A stretch of DNA of 64,000 nt from Actinosynnema sp. ALI-1.44 (GTDB lineage: Bacteria > Actinomycetota > Actinomycetes > Mycobacteriales > Pseudonocardiaceae): contig NZ_MTQO01000052.1 of NCBI RefSeq assembly GCF_001984155.1, forward strand, positions 620,001 to 684,000. Direction: 5' to 3'. The notes beneath the pieces are model-generated. The model was not told the origin of the DNA. It did no database searches and worked only from the letters and a program-made list of their open reading frames with translations. Shown one piece after another: positions 50,515 to 59,104 of the stretch. A program made the position numbers and the translations under genes. Position 1 is the first letter of the stretch; each line of letters begins with the position of its first letter.

Positions 50515-51319
50515 GGTTTTCCTTTCGGGCGATCAAGGCCAGTTCGTTGACCGCGAATCGCAGGTCGGTGTGGCGCAGCGGGTTCACGTTCAACCAGCCG
50601 TCATCGGTGCGGCCGACCCGCACCCTGCCGCGTGGTCCGTCCAACCAGGACAGTTCGGTGCCCGCGCGGGCCGCGGGGGACGACCCGGTTCGCCGGGTCG
50701 CGCCGAGTTGTCCCCTGCCGGTCAGCGCCGCGACCAAGCCGGTCAGCCGCTCCAGCACACCGGGGTCACCACCGCGGTCGCTGACCAGGTCACGCAGGCG
50801 CTGCTCGGTCGTCGACGCGTCAGCCCCGTCACCGACGATCCGCAACGCGCTCCGGACGACTCCCGGGGGCAGGACGATCGGCATGGACACCGCCGGGGGA
50901 CGGTCGGGCACCATGCCGATCAGCTCTTCGGCCAGCGCGGTCTGGGCGACCCGCCGGATCTCCACGGTCTCGGTGAGCTCGTCGGTCAGTCGCTGACGAC
51001 AGACCAGCGCCCAAGACCGGTAAACCACCGCCACGGCCCCCACCGGACCATCCGGCCCGAACACGACGAGGTCGACGGTGCCACGGTGCTCGCGCAGCGC
51101 CGTGACCAGCTCGGCCGCGGTGGCGACCGGGCCGTGGTCGTCGGCGAGGCCACGTGCCCGCAATGTCAGCGCGGCGGCGGCGAGCAGGACGTCCCGCTCG
51201 CCCGCGATCCGCCCGAACGACGGCACACGCAGCGGATACGGCATCGGCACGCCGGCGTGCGCGGCGAGCAGGTCCAGTTCGACGAGTCCGAACGGGACCC
51301 AGTCCTCATCGCTTGTCAT
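50474..51319 (-). CDS. ESX secretion-associated protein EspG
   Basis: 281 residues, cytoplasmic. The segments VELDLLAAHAGVPMPYPLRVPS, VATAAELVTALREH, VDLVVFGPDGPVGAVAVVYRSWALV and a C-terminal DGPRGRVRVGRTDDGWLNVNPL match the EspG chaperone family. In mycobacteria EspG binds the tip of PE-PPE pairs, keeps them soluble and sends them to the right ESX system. Here it most likely serves the PPE-like proteins of the same operon. It overlaps the preceding gene by 14 bases and the following by 41. Confidence 0.88.
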   Translation of the reverse strand: MTSDEDWVPFGLVELDLLAAHAGVPMPYPLRVPSFGRIAGERDVLLAAAALTLRARGLADDHGPVATAAELVTALREHRGTVDLVVFGPDGPVGAVAVVYRSWALVCRQRLTDELTETVEIRRVAQTALAEELIGMVPDRPPAVSMPIVLPPGVVRSALRIVGDGADASTTEQRLRDLVSDRGGDPGVLERLTGLVAALTGRGQLGATRRTGSSPAARAGTELSWLDGPRGRVRVGRTDDGWLNVNPLRHTDLRFAVNELALIARKENHEHTGSSAVARSL

Positions 51320-51893
51320 CCACGCCCTCGCCGCTCCTGGTGACCGTCAGGGCCGCGTCCTTGTCGCCTTCCTGGTACCGGCTGACAGTCGCCTGGAGGG
51401 CGCGGTGGAAGCTGTCCAGCTCGGTGTCGGCCGCGGTGACCTCCCCGGTCAGGCCGGTCTGCCCGGCAGCGTCCTTCAACCGGGTGGCCAGGTGCATCGC
51501 GGGTGGCGAGGTGCCGAGCTTCGGCTGGCGCTCGGCCAGCGCGCGGGCGGACGAGACCAGCTCGCCGATCCGCTCGACGGTCTTGGCCAGCGAGCCGACC
51601 TGCGCGACGAGCTCGTCGGCGACGACGTCGATCACCCCGTTGACCGGCCCGGTCACCAGCCCGGTGACCGCCCCGACGACGGACCCTGTGCCGGGCCCCG
51701 TGCCGGACCCTGTGACTCGTCCCGGGTCTCCCGCCGGGCTTTGCGATGTGCCCTGCGCTGGGTCTCGTTCGGCGACTCGCGCCGGATCCCGCGCTGGGTC
51801 TTGGCCTGGGTCTTGCACTCCGCCTTCTCCTCGATCTTGCGCCGCGTCTTGGTCCGGGTCACGGTGTGCGACTTGCTCCCGTGACCCGGCCAC
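51306..51893 (-). CDS. Hypothetical helical protein of the type VII operon
   Basis: 195 residues if the GTG at 51893 is used. The first ~60 residues are low-complexity (repeated DPA/DPG/RDP) and possibly not translated. Residues ~75-185 are helical (VIDVVADELVAQVGSLAKTVERI, then FHRALQATVSRYQ) and could form an ESX-like hairpin. No named domain is recognised. It overlaps espG by 14 bases and lies 76 bases after the PPE-like gene. The frame has strong actinomycete third-position G/C, but start and function are uncertain. Confidence 0.55.
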   Translation of the reverse strand: MAGSREQVAHRDPDQDAAQDRGEGGVQDPGQDPARDPARVAERDPAQGTSQSPAGDPGRVTGSGTGPGTGSVVGAVTGLVTGPVNGVIDVVADELVAQVGSLAKTVERIGELVSSARALAERQPKLGTSPPAMHLATRLKDAAGQTGLTGEVTAADTELDSFHRALQATVSRYQEGDKDAALTVTRSGEGVDDKR

Positions 51894-51969
51894 CTGGCGC
51901 GTGGGGAACTTCTGGGGCGTCTGATGCCGGTGAGGTGGCCTTCACGGCACACCGTGGTCCGGGCCGGGG

Positions 51970-53217
51970 TCAGAGGCCGATGACCGGAGCGCAGGCCCGC
52001 TCCTCGACCGTGAAGAGCTGCTGGTCCACCGTGGGCAGGGTGCTGCGGCGTTCCTCGTCCTCGGCGCCTTCCGGGCGTGCGGCGGCGGGCATGAACCCGT
52101 TCGTTCCCGCCGCTGCTCGGGTGGCCGCTGCCGCCTCGGCCATGGCGGCACGTGCACCGAGGGCCGCGACCTGTCCTGGCCCGGCGCCCACCATTCGGCC
52201 GGGCGGCACCGGGTCGGTGACCATGCCGGTCCCCAGTGGGCTGTTGCCGACCAGCCGCCGCCACGACTCGCCCGTGGACACTCGGCCTGACAGCGGACCG
52301 GTCGTCCCACCCGACGACGGCGGCTCACCGGCCATGACCGCCGCCGCACTGGTCGTCGTCCCGATGTCCGCGCCGTCGGCCTGGTACGACCGGAACCCGG
52401 TGGCACCGGCCGGTCTGATCCGGCCGTCGCTGTCGGACAGGCCGGACTCGTAGCGCCGCATCACCCGCACCGCTTCGGCCTTGGCGCCCATCGACATGGC
52501 GTTGTTGTCGAACATGCTGGACTGCCCGGCCGCCAGCGAGCCGAAGGCGAGCCCCATCCCCGACCCTCCCGGTGTAGGAATCTCCATCGGGTTCTGGGGG
52601 ACCGCTGGAGGAATCCCCCTCGGTGCGGACAAGGCAAAGGGGGCGGGGGCCGACGGCAGACCGATCGGAGCAGGCGCCGGGGGCAGAGCGAACCCGGCCG
52701 GAGCTGGCGCGGTGGGTGGCGGCATCGTCGCGCGGGCGAAGGCGAGGGCGTCCCCGGCCGCGTCGGTCGCCTGCTGGACCTGCTCGGCACGGACGCCGAT
52801 CGCGGCGATCCGCTCCTTGAGCTCACCGAGCAGCGTCATGGCCTGCTCGGCGGCGGCACCGTGCCAACTGGACTCCAAGGCGGTCCGCTGCTCCTGCAAC
52901 GCGTCCGCTTGTTCGGCCAACGCCGCGCCGTGCCGTCCCCACTCCGCCGCCACCGCGCCGACATCCCCGACGTCGGCGTTCTGCCACAGCATGGCGTAGA
53001 GCTCTTCGTGGGTGTACGCGTCCCAGTTCGTCGCGCTCGGCGGGGTCCCACCGTTGAGGAAGTCCGCCCACGCGTTGTCCACACCGTTCTGAACGGGCCC
53101 CTGCAACCCGTCCGCGGGCCCGAACGAACCCAGCGCCGAGGTGAGCGCGGCCATCAGGTTGTCCACTCCCGACGGCCCCATCGGCGTCCCCGTTGCCCCC
53201 GTCATCGCCCCAGTCAT
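51970..53217 (-). CDS. PPE-like WXG-containing protein, first gene of the type VII cassette
   Basis: 415 residues from the ATG at 53217, which has GGAGGAA 8 bases upstream; the frame extends 64 codons further without support. Residues ~60-160 form a helical hairpin with a WxG-type turn in ESSWHGAAAEQA, like the PPE/WXG substrates. A long Ala/Pro/Gly-rich region follows (APAPAGFALPPAPAPIG), and the C-terminus is VDQQLFTVEERACAPVIGL. It resembles PPE-domain proteins of non-mycobacterial ESX loci. Likely an EspG client. Confidence 0.82.
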   Translation of the reverse strand: MTGAMTGATGTPMGPSGVDNLMAALTSALGSFGPADGLQGPVQNGVDNAWADFLNGGTPPSATNWDAYTHEELYAMLWQNADVGDVGAVAAEWGRHGAALAEQADALQEQRTALESSWHGAAAEQAMTLLGELKERIAAIGVRAEQVQQATDAAGDALAFARATMPPPTAPAPAGFALPPAPAPIGLPSAPAPFALSAPRGIPPAVPQNPMEIPTPGGSGMGLAFGSLAAGQSSMFDNNAMSMGAKAEAVRVMRRYESGLSDSDGRIRPAGATGFRSYQADGADIGTTTSAAAVMAGEPPSSGGTTGPLSGRVSTGESWRRLVGNSPLGTGMVTDPVPPGRMVGAGPGQVAALGARAAMAEAAAATRAAAGTNGFMPAAARPEGAEDEERRSTLPTVDQQLFTVEERACAPVIGL

Positions 53218-53290
53218 CCCCCGGTTTCCTCCATCGATGTCGTCTCCCTGACGCCGTCGATGGTGGCCGTGGAGTGGGCCATTCACCAGG

Positions 53291-55549
53291 TCACGGCACC
53301 GGCCGTTTATGTCCGGTGGCCGTGACCGCCAGAAAGTCCTGCAATCTGGCGTGCCGGAACTGGTAGACCGCCCCGGCTTGGCGCAACACTCCCCGCCGGC
53401 AGGCGTCATCGAGGAACGCGGCCACTTCCCACGGGAGCCGTCCGGTCAGCGGCAGCCAGATCCGGCAGAACACGACCCACTGCCCCCACGCCGTCATCCC
53501 GAGCACGTACGCCAGGCCGCCGCCGACCGCACCGACGAGACCGGCCGTCAGCCCCCACACGGGATCCCACACGAAAACCACGCCGGACCCCAGAGCCACT
53601 TCCGTTCTCTGCAGGATCCGGATGACCGCCCACGTGCCTGAACTGATGAACACGGCGAACAACGGCCCGAACACCAGCACCTGGAAGGCCACGGTCCGGC
53701 GGTTGGAGCTGAGCAGGTCGGCCGGGCTGACGGCCGAGCTGATGTCCAGCGGCGTCTCGAACATCGCGACGAGCGCGAACACGAGTCCCGCGCCGACACC
53801 GAACACGAGCGCGAACACGCCGGCGTCGATCAGCATGAACCAGTTGGAGCCGGGGAGGGTGATCCCGCGCAGCAGCCCGTAGGAGAACCCGAGGAGCATG
53901 CCGCCGAGCAACCCGATCCGGAACCGTCTGAGGAACTTCGTCCCGGCCCGCGTCGGCCCGCCGCGGATGCGGATCCGGACCCGCATCGGCTCGATCGCGC
54001 CGCCGGACCGGGCGAGCAGGTCGTGCGTGAACCCGACGGCCAGCCCGGACACGGACCCGACGATCAACCCGCCGAGCACCATGTGCGGTCCCTGGACGAT
54101 GAAGCCCTCGGCGAACCAGTCCACCACCCCGAGCAGCAACCCGACCAGCAGGCCGACCGCGAGGATGCGCAGCGGCCTGCGCACGCTGGCGCCGATCTGC
54201 CACCACCCGAGATCACGGGTGCCGAGCCGGTCGAGGTGCCGCGCCAGGTAGCCCAGCCACTGCTGCACGCGCTCCGGCGCCCAGTCCGGCTCCTGGTGGT
54301 GGCGGTAGACCGTGGGCACGAAACTGGCCAGCAGGTGTTCCTCGATGGCGTCGGCATCGGCGAACTTCTCGCCGTCCAGCAGGTCCATCGGGTCGCCGTC
54401 GTCTCTGTCGGCGTCGTCGCTGTAGATGGCGCGCGCGAGCCCGACCATCAACGGCGTGGACAACACCGCCGTGAGGTTCGCGGCCGCCGGGGTGTCCGGT
54501 TCGGCGCGGAGCTTCGCCAGCACCGGGTCCCACACCGTCGCGTTGGTGGCCGTCTTGCGAGCTGTGCGCGGCAGGTAGTTGACCAGGTCGGTGACCACGA
54601 GCTCGGCCAACGCGACGACCGCGGCCGCGGTCAGCACGTCCGATGCCGCCACCGCCGCGTACTCGTCGGGCCGGCTGGTCAGCAGCAACGGGAGGGTCGT
54701 GGCGTTGAGCGCCTCGAACGCGGCGCGGTGCAGTCCTTCCGCGATCTCGTCGAACCCGTCCAGCACAGGCAGGACGCGGTCGGCGTCGACCAGCGCGGCG
54801 GCGAGGCTCGTACCGCCGGGCCCCGCGGCCGACAGGCCGGGGAAGTCGCGGATCAGCTGGCCGATCAGCCAGTCGCGGAACAGCGTGGTCGCCGGGTTCC
54901 ACGACGCCAGGCCGACGACGACCGGCACCGCCCCGGCTGGCTGGCGGCTTTTGAGCATGTCGAGCACGAACCGCACGGCCAGGATCGTCTTGCCCGAGCC
55001 CGCCTGGCCGAGCACCACCAGCCGACCGGACGGGATCCGCTGGTAGACGGGCACGATCTCGTCCAGCCTGCCGGAGAGATCGGCGAGTTCGGCGGCCTGG
55101 CCCGGCGACGCGCGGCAGATGTTGTCCCAGTGGTCCACCAGGCTGTCCGCGGCGGGCACCCACCGGACGGGCAGCGGGAACGGGTCGTGGATCCGGCGCC
55201 GCTCCTCCTCACGCCGCCACCGGGCGGCGACGGCCTGTGCGAGGTCGTCGGCGGCCTTCGCCACCTGGGGATCCACCGGCGGGCCGAGGTCTTCCACGGT
55301 GGCCCGGCGTAACGGCTCCTCAGGCGTCTTGCCGTCGGCGGCCGCCAGCAACCGGGCACGGTCGGCCGGCTCGAGCCCGAGGTGATCCGCCAACAACCGG
55401 ACGGTGCCCACCTGCGGGTTGGTGCTCTCGCCGCGCTCGAGCCTGCGGATCGTGCGCACGGCGATGCCCGACCGGGCCGCGAGCTCCTCCTGCGTCAACC
55501 CCACCTTCCGTCGCAACTGGCGCAGCAAGGTACTGAACTGGCTCGTCAC
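53291..55549 (-). CDS. XRE-NACHT membrane NTPase
   Basis: 752 residues. An N-terminal XRE helix-turn-helix (residues ~8-62: VGLTQEELAARSGIAVRTIRRL) is followed by a NACHT-type P-loop domain with Walker A GQAGSGKT (181-188) and Walker B LPVLDGFDE (260-268), a sensor region LPLLLTSRPDEY, then about eight hydrophobic segments (~458-700) and a short cytoplasmic tail with YQFRHARLQDFLAV. It would hydrolyse NTP on sensing something and signal at the membrane or on DNA. Related NLR-like proteins act in phage defence, but these XRE-NACHT-TM proteins are abundant in actinomycetes with no known role. Confidence 0.88.
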   Translation of the reverse strand: MTSQFSTLLRQLRRKVGLTQEELAARSGIAVRTIRRLERGESTNPQVGTVRLLADHLGLEPADRARLLAAADGKTPEEPLRRATVEDLGPPVDPQVAKAADDLAQAVAARWRREEERRRIHDPFPLPVRWVPAADSLVDHWDNICRASPGQAAELADLSGRLDEIVPVYQRIPSGRLVVLGQAGSGKTILAVRFVLDMLKSRQPAGAVPVVVGLASWNPATTLFRDWLIGQLIRDFPGLSAAGPGGTSLAAALVDADRVLPVLDGFDEIAEGLHRAAFEALNATTLPLLLTSRPDEYAAVAASDVLTAAAVVALAELVVTDLVNYLPRTARKTATNATVWDPVLAKLRAEPDTPAAANLTAVLSTPLMVGLARAIYSDDADRDDGDPMDLLDGEKFADADAIEEHLLASFVPTVYRHHQEPDWAPERVQQWLGYLARHLDRLGTRDLGWWQIGASVRRPLRILAVGLLVGLLLGVVDWFAEGFIVQGPHMVLGGLIVGSVSGLAVGFTHDLLARSGGAIEPMRVRIRIRGGPTRAGTKFLRRFRIGLLGGMLLGFSYGLLRGITLPGSNWFMLIDAGVFALVFGVGAGLVFALVAMFETPLDISSAVSPADLLSSNRRTVAFQVLVFGPLFAVFISSGTWAVIRILQRTEVALGSGVVFVWDPVWGLTAGLVGAVGGGLAYVLGMTAWGQWVVFCRIWLPLTGRLPWEVAAFLDDACRRGVLRQAGAVYQFRHARLQDFLAVTATGHKRPVP

Positions 55550-55635
55550 CCACGCCCCTCGGTTGCCCCCGACTCACACCGGACCTTATCGCCGGGCACC
55601 GGGCTTCCAGATCCGATCCGGGTTTGTCGCCGGAG

Positions 55636-56220
55636 TCATCGCGCCGCGAGGCTCTCCTTGACCAGCTTGAAGCCGGGGAGCATGCTCTCGTGCTCCTCGT
55701 TGTCGAGGCCACCGACGTGGACGAGGATCGTCCTGGCACCCGGCTTGACCGCGAAGGCGGCCTCCTTCTTGCCGTCGCCGTCGATCGGGTGGCTGACGTA
55801 ACTGACTTCCGAGCCATCGGCGCCGCCGATCTTGGCAGCGGAGTACTTCTCGGCGGAGTCACCCGGGCCCTCGCCCTTGTACGTCGCCACGAACGCCTTC
55901 AGCACGTCCTCACTCGGCTTGCCGGTGTCACCGACGAAAACCCGGATGAACCCCACCATGCCCGCGGGCTTGGCGTCGAGTTCGCAGGCGAGCTTGACGT
56001 CGCCGATCGCGAACGCGTCGGAGCCCTCGGTCGACACGGACTGGGCCTTCCACCCGTCCGGCAACTTGAACGTCACAGGCAACGGACACGGCGAGCCGTC
56101 AGCACCAATGGTCTCGCCACCAGCAGCGGCGCCGTCCTTGCCCGCGCTGTCGCTGCCGCTACTACAACCCGCCAGTAGCACCGCGACGAGTACACCTGCC
56201 CCCCCCCACAACCTGACCAC
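55636..56220 (-). CDS. Lipoprotein of unknown function
   Basis: 194 residues. The signal peptide MVRLWGGAGVLVAVLLAGC carries a good lipobox (LAGC, Cys19). The mature part contains PCPLPVTFKLPDGWKAQSV, a domain with GFIRVFVGDTGKPSEDVLKAF and YVSHPIDGDGKKEAAFAVK, resembling LpqN/LpqT-like mycobacterial lipoproteins only in general layout. Codons 5-8 contain an uninterrupted run of nine G (plus-strand C9 at 56199-56207). Surface-anchored; function unknown. Confidence 0.85.
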   Translation of the reverse strand: MVRLWGGAGVLVAVLLAGCSSGSDSAGKDGAAAGGETIGADGSPCPLPVTFKLPDGWKAQSVSTEGSDAFAIGDVKLACELDAKPAGMVGFIRVFVGDTGKPSEDVLKAFVATYKGEGPGDSAEKYSAAKIGGADGSEVSYVSHPIDGDGKKEAAFAVKPGARTILVHVGGLDNEEHESMLPGFKLVKESLAAR

Positions 56221-56340
56221 GTGCGTTCCTTCCCCTGGTGGCCGCAGTCCTCAACAACCGCAGTGGCCATCCCCGTTCTCCGGCGAGAATGTAACCAACC
56301 ACCAGGGGACCGGCAACATCGCCATCCCGCAGGTCACAAC

Positions 56341-56757
56341 CTAGTGCCCCGCGAAGACAGCGGCCACCTTGAGCCAAGGCGCGGCTTCGTCATGACGGCC
56401 CTGGCGCTCAAGCGTCCGACCGAGCATGAGATAGGCGTAGTGCTCAACCGGATCACGCTCGATGACGACACGCAACTGCTCCTCCGCACGTCCCAACTGA
56501 GCGGAGTGGTAGTAGGCACGAGCCAACAGCAACCGCGGCGCAACCTGCTCAGGAACCTCCTCGACCACGACGGTGAGCAACTTGGCAGCCGCGACATACT
56601 CCCTGGCCTCGAAAAGCGAGACGGCACGCTCCCACCGCTCGGCAAGGGTCTCCTCGTGCACGACACCAACGCCGCCGTCGAACAGGTGCGTCGCCGTGAC
56701 CCAACGGTCGGCGCTGACCCGGCCACCGAACTGGTAGTCGTTGAAGTTCTCGATCAC
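56341..56757 (-). CDS. Tetratricopeptide-repeat protein
   Basis: 138 residues from the GTG at 56757, which has GAGGAGG 5 bases upstream; an ATG at 56784 is the longer option. Three TPR-like helix pairs are visible: RWERAVSLFEAREYVAAAKLL, PRLLLARAYYHSAQLGRAEEQL and EHYAYLMLGRTLERQGRHDEAAPWL. It is a probable protein-interaction adaptor in the cytoplasm. It is divergent from a methyltransferase gene. Confidence 0.9.
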   Translation of the reverse strand: MIENFNDYQFGGRVSADRWVTATHLFDGGVGVVHEETLAERWERAVSLFEAREYVAAAKLLTVVVEEVPEQVAPRLLLARAYYHSAQLGRAEEQLRVVIERDPVEHYAYLMLGRTLERQGRHDEAAPWLKVAAVFAGH

Positions 56758-56893
56758 AGGACCTCCTCGGATCGACTGGTTCAACCTTCAACCACCTACG
56801 GATGTTCCCGCCCGACCTCGTGAGTGGCTAGCCGCCGCTGTCCGCTCAAAACCGGTTGGCAAGGGTGTCTGTCCACTGCTCCACTCTCTCGTC

Positions 56894-57670
56894 GTGGACT
56901 GGGTTCGAGAGTTCTACTCCAAAACCGGATCCTGGTGGGCCAGGGCTGACGCGCGGGTCACCGACCGGGACCATCGGCGGGTACGCCTTCTTCGGGAGCA
57001 CGGGTCCCCTTCAGGCGATGTTCTTGAGCTGGGGTCGGGTTACGGGACGACTGCCGTGGCCCTTGCTCAGGCCGGTTACTCCGTGACCGCGGTCGAGATC
57101 AGTGATCGGATTCGTCATTCCGGTGGCCTGGCCGACGGACTTGCACCCGGTTCACTCGCTGTCCACCAGGACGACTTCTACGCGATCGCCCTGGCCGGGC
57201 GGTTCGACGTCGTCTGCTACTGGAACGGGTTCGGGGTCGGGTCCGACGCCGATCAGCGCCGCCTGCTCCTCCGGGTGGCCGACGAGTGGCTTCGCCCTGG
57301 CGGGGTTGCCCTCGTCGACGTTTTCAACCCGTTCGTCTGGGCTTCGTGGGACGGTGACGACGAACACCTCACGCCCGACCCCGCCGCGGGATACGACCAC
57401 GATCTGCGAGAGGTCACCCGGTTCGACCCGGTCACCTGCACCGCCACCGACACGTGGTGGGAGTCCTCGGATCCCGGACGGCCGATCACCCAGACCCTGC
57501 GTTGCTACACGCCTGCCGACCTCGCTCTGCTGCTCACCGGCACCGGGTTGACGCTGACCGCGCTCGTTGTCGGGGACCAGGTGCTTTCGCCCGTCGAGCC
57601 GCGGCCGAGATTCTCGGACCTGCTGCGGGACAACCACGAGTACCTCGCTGTGCTGCGGCTCACCGGGTGA
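56894..57670 (+). CDS. Class I SAM-dependent methyltransferase
   Basis: 258 residues from the GTG at 56894 (DWVREFYSKTGSWW); the frame is open further upstream but crosses the divergent TPR gene. Motif I is LELGSGYGTTAVALA, with VTAVEIS at strand 2 and LRPGGVALVDVFNPF at strand 5. The substrate-binding cap contains Trp-rich FVWASWDGDDEH. Probably methylates a small molecule. It is followed by an inactive hydrolase remnant on the other strand. Confidence 0.88.
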   Translation: MDWVREFYSKTGSWWARADARVTDRDHRRVRLLREHGSPSGDVLELGSGYGTTAVALAQAGYSVTAVEISDRIRHSGGLADGLAPGSLAVHQDDFYAIALAGRFDVVCYWNGFGVGSDADQRRLLLRVADEWLRPGGVALVDVFNPFVWASWDGDDEHLTPDPAAGYDHDLREVTRFDPVTCTATDTWWESSDPGRPITQTLRCYTPADLALLLTGTGLTLTALVVGDQVLSPVEPRPRFSDLLRDNHEYLAVLRLTG

Positions 57671-57671
57671 G

Positions 57672-57839
57672 TCAGAGGCGACCCGCGTCCACTATCGCCT
57701 GGGCGAAGGGGTGCGGCGCCTCCTGGGGCACGTTGTGGCCGATTCCCGCGAACACACGATGGTGGTCCTTGCCGGAGAACTTGGCGCGGTGGGCTTTTCC
57801 GTCCGCAGCCGCGCCGTCGAAGCCGCTCCCGCCGCCGCG
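57672..57839 (-). pseudogene. Relic of the C-terminus of an alpha/beta hydrolase
   Basis: A 56-codon open frame without a start ends in HRVFAGIGHNVPQEAPHPFA and QAIVDAGRL, the classic last segment of an alpha/beta hydrolase including its catalytic histidine (GHN). The frame is closed upstream by TGA at 57840-57842, and the preceding sequence is the start of the next regulator gene. The first ~200 residues of the enzyme are missing here, so it is a decayed remnant, perhaps cut off by an insertion of the GlxA-type gene. Confidence 0.6.
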
Positions 57840-57862
57840 TCATCCTGCGCTAATTTCGCGTC

Positions 57863-58840
57863 ATGCGTCCCCATCGCGTCGTGATGGCCGTCACCGACGG
57901 TATGCCGATCTTCGAGGCGGCCGTGCCGTACCAGGTCTTCGGCGTCGACCGGCCGCACCTGGCCGACCACTGGTACGAGTTCTCGGTGATGCCCGTCGGG
58001 GCTGGGCCCGTGCGGCTCACCATGGGGTTCTCCGTCGTCCCCGGGGGCGCCGGGTGGGATCTGGACGCCATCGACACGCTCGTGGTCCCGGCGTGCACGA
58101 ACGTCCACGACGAGCAGCCCGCCGAACTGGTCGACGTGGTCAGGCGGGCGTACCGGCGCGGGATCCGGATCCTGTCGATCTGCTCCGGCGCGTTCGTCCT
58201 GGCCGCGGCCGGAGTGCTGGACGGGCGCCGTGCCACCACCCACTGGCTGTACGCGCGGGAACTCGGCGACCGCTACCCGGCCGTCCGCGTGGACCCGTCC
58301 GTGCTGTACGTCGAGGACGCGAACGTGATCACCTCGGCAGGGACAGTGGCGGGCATCGACGCGTGCCTGCACGTGGTGCGGATCGACCACGGCGCGGCGG
58401 TGGCCGCCGAACTCGCCCGCGGCCTGGTCACCCCGCCGCACCGCGATGGCGGGCAGGCGCAGTACCGCGAACTACCGTCGGCCACGGCGCGAGATGACTG
58501 GCTCGGCGCGCTGCTGGACTGGGCCGACGCACGCCTGCACCTGCCACTGTCCAATGCGGACCTCGCCGGGCAGGCCAACGTCAGCGTGCGCACACTCGAG
58601 CGCCGCTTCGCCGACGTGCTCGGCACATCGCCGTTGCGGTGGCTGCTGCGCCAGCGGGTACGCCAGGCGCAGCAGTTGCTGGAGACCAGTGACCGGCCGA
58701 TCGGCTGGATCGCCGACACGTGCGGGTTCGGCGGTGCCGCCAGCCTGCGCGCCCACTTCGCCAGGATCGTCGGCGAGTCGCCTACGGCCTACCGGCGTGG
58801 CTTCCACGAACGCACAGGCACGACGCCGATCGCCAGTTGA
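57863..58840 (+). CDS. GlxA family transcriptional regulator (DJ-1/PfpI plus AraC HTH), copy 3
   Basis: 325 residues. The DJ-1/PfpI part has SICSGAFVLAAAGVLDGRRAT with the elbow cysteine, and the AraC pair of helices is LAGQANVSVRTLERRFADVLG and IGWIADTCGFGGAASLRAHF. It is clearly closer to copy 1 than to copy 2 (both share THW, VDPSVLYVEDANVITSAGTVAGIDACLHVV-type signatures). Its 5' side borders the hydrolase remnant. It converges on a small membrane-protein gene 4 bases beyond its stop. Confidence 0.93.
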   Translation: MRPHRVVMAVTDGMPIFEAAVPYQVFGVDRPHLADHWYEFSVMPVGAGPVRLTMGFSVVPGGAGWDLDAIDTLVVPACTNVHDEQPAELVDVVRRAYRRGIRILSICSGAFVLAAAGVLDGRRATTHWLYARELGDRYPAVRVDPSVLYVEDANVITSAGTVAGIDACLHVVRIDHGAAVAAELARGLVTPPHRDGGQAQYRELPSATARDDWLGALLDWADARLHLPLSNADLAGQANVSVRTLERRFADVLGTSPLRWLLRQRVRQAQQLLETSDRPIGWIADTCGFGGAASLRAHFARIVGESPTAYRRGFHERTGTTPIAS

Positions 58841-58844
58841 GGGC

Positions 58845-59012
58845 TTACGCGACCATCGCCGCGTAAGCCAGTGACAGCACGGTGCCGGGCAGGAGCAGGA
58901 CGCCGAGAGCGACCGCGCCGAGCAACGGCTTGTCCTTGACGACCATCACGCCAAGCAAGCCGACCACGGCGATGACCAGGGCAATGAGCAGCACGAGCAC
59001 AACAACAGACAT
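58845..59012 (-). CDS. Small membrane protein (55 residues, two helices)
   Basis: Starts at the ATG 59012 with AAAGGA 8 bases upstream. Two hydrophobic segments, VVVLVLLIALVIAVVGLLGVM and LLGAVALGVLLLPGTVLSLAY, are separated by VKDKP, giving a hairpin membrane protein. No family recognised. It is the last of four small genes on this strand that lead away from narG. Confidence 0.75.
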   Translation of the reverse strand: MSVVVLVLLIALVIAVVGLLGVMVVKDKPLLGAVALGVLLLPGTVLSLAYAAMVA

Positions 59013-59104
59013 GCGTGAGTCCTTTTCGGATGACCGAGGGCTCGGTGGCGCGCGACAACTGGGCGCGCGAGCACGCACCGAGAGAGGTTCAGTGAAGGGT
59101 CAGC

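Noticed and set aside
51653-52264. A 203-codon minus-strand ORF overlapping the type VII genes
   Set aside because: It is Arg/Gly/Pro-rich and overlaps the PPE-like C-terminus and the 51306-51893 gene in another frame. The latter ends neatly at espG.
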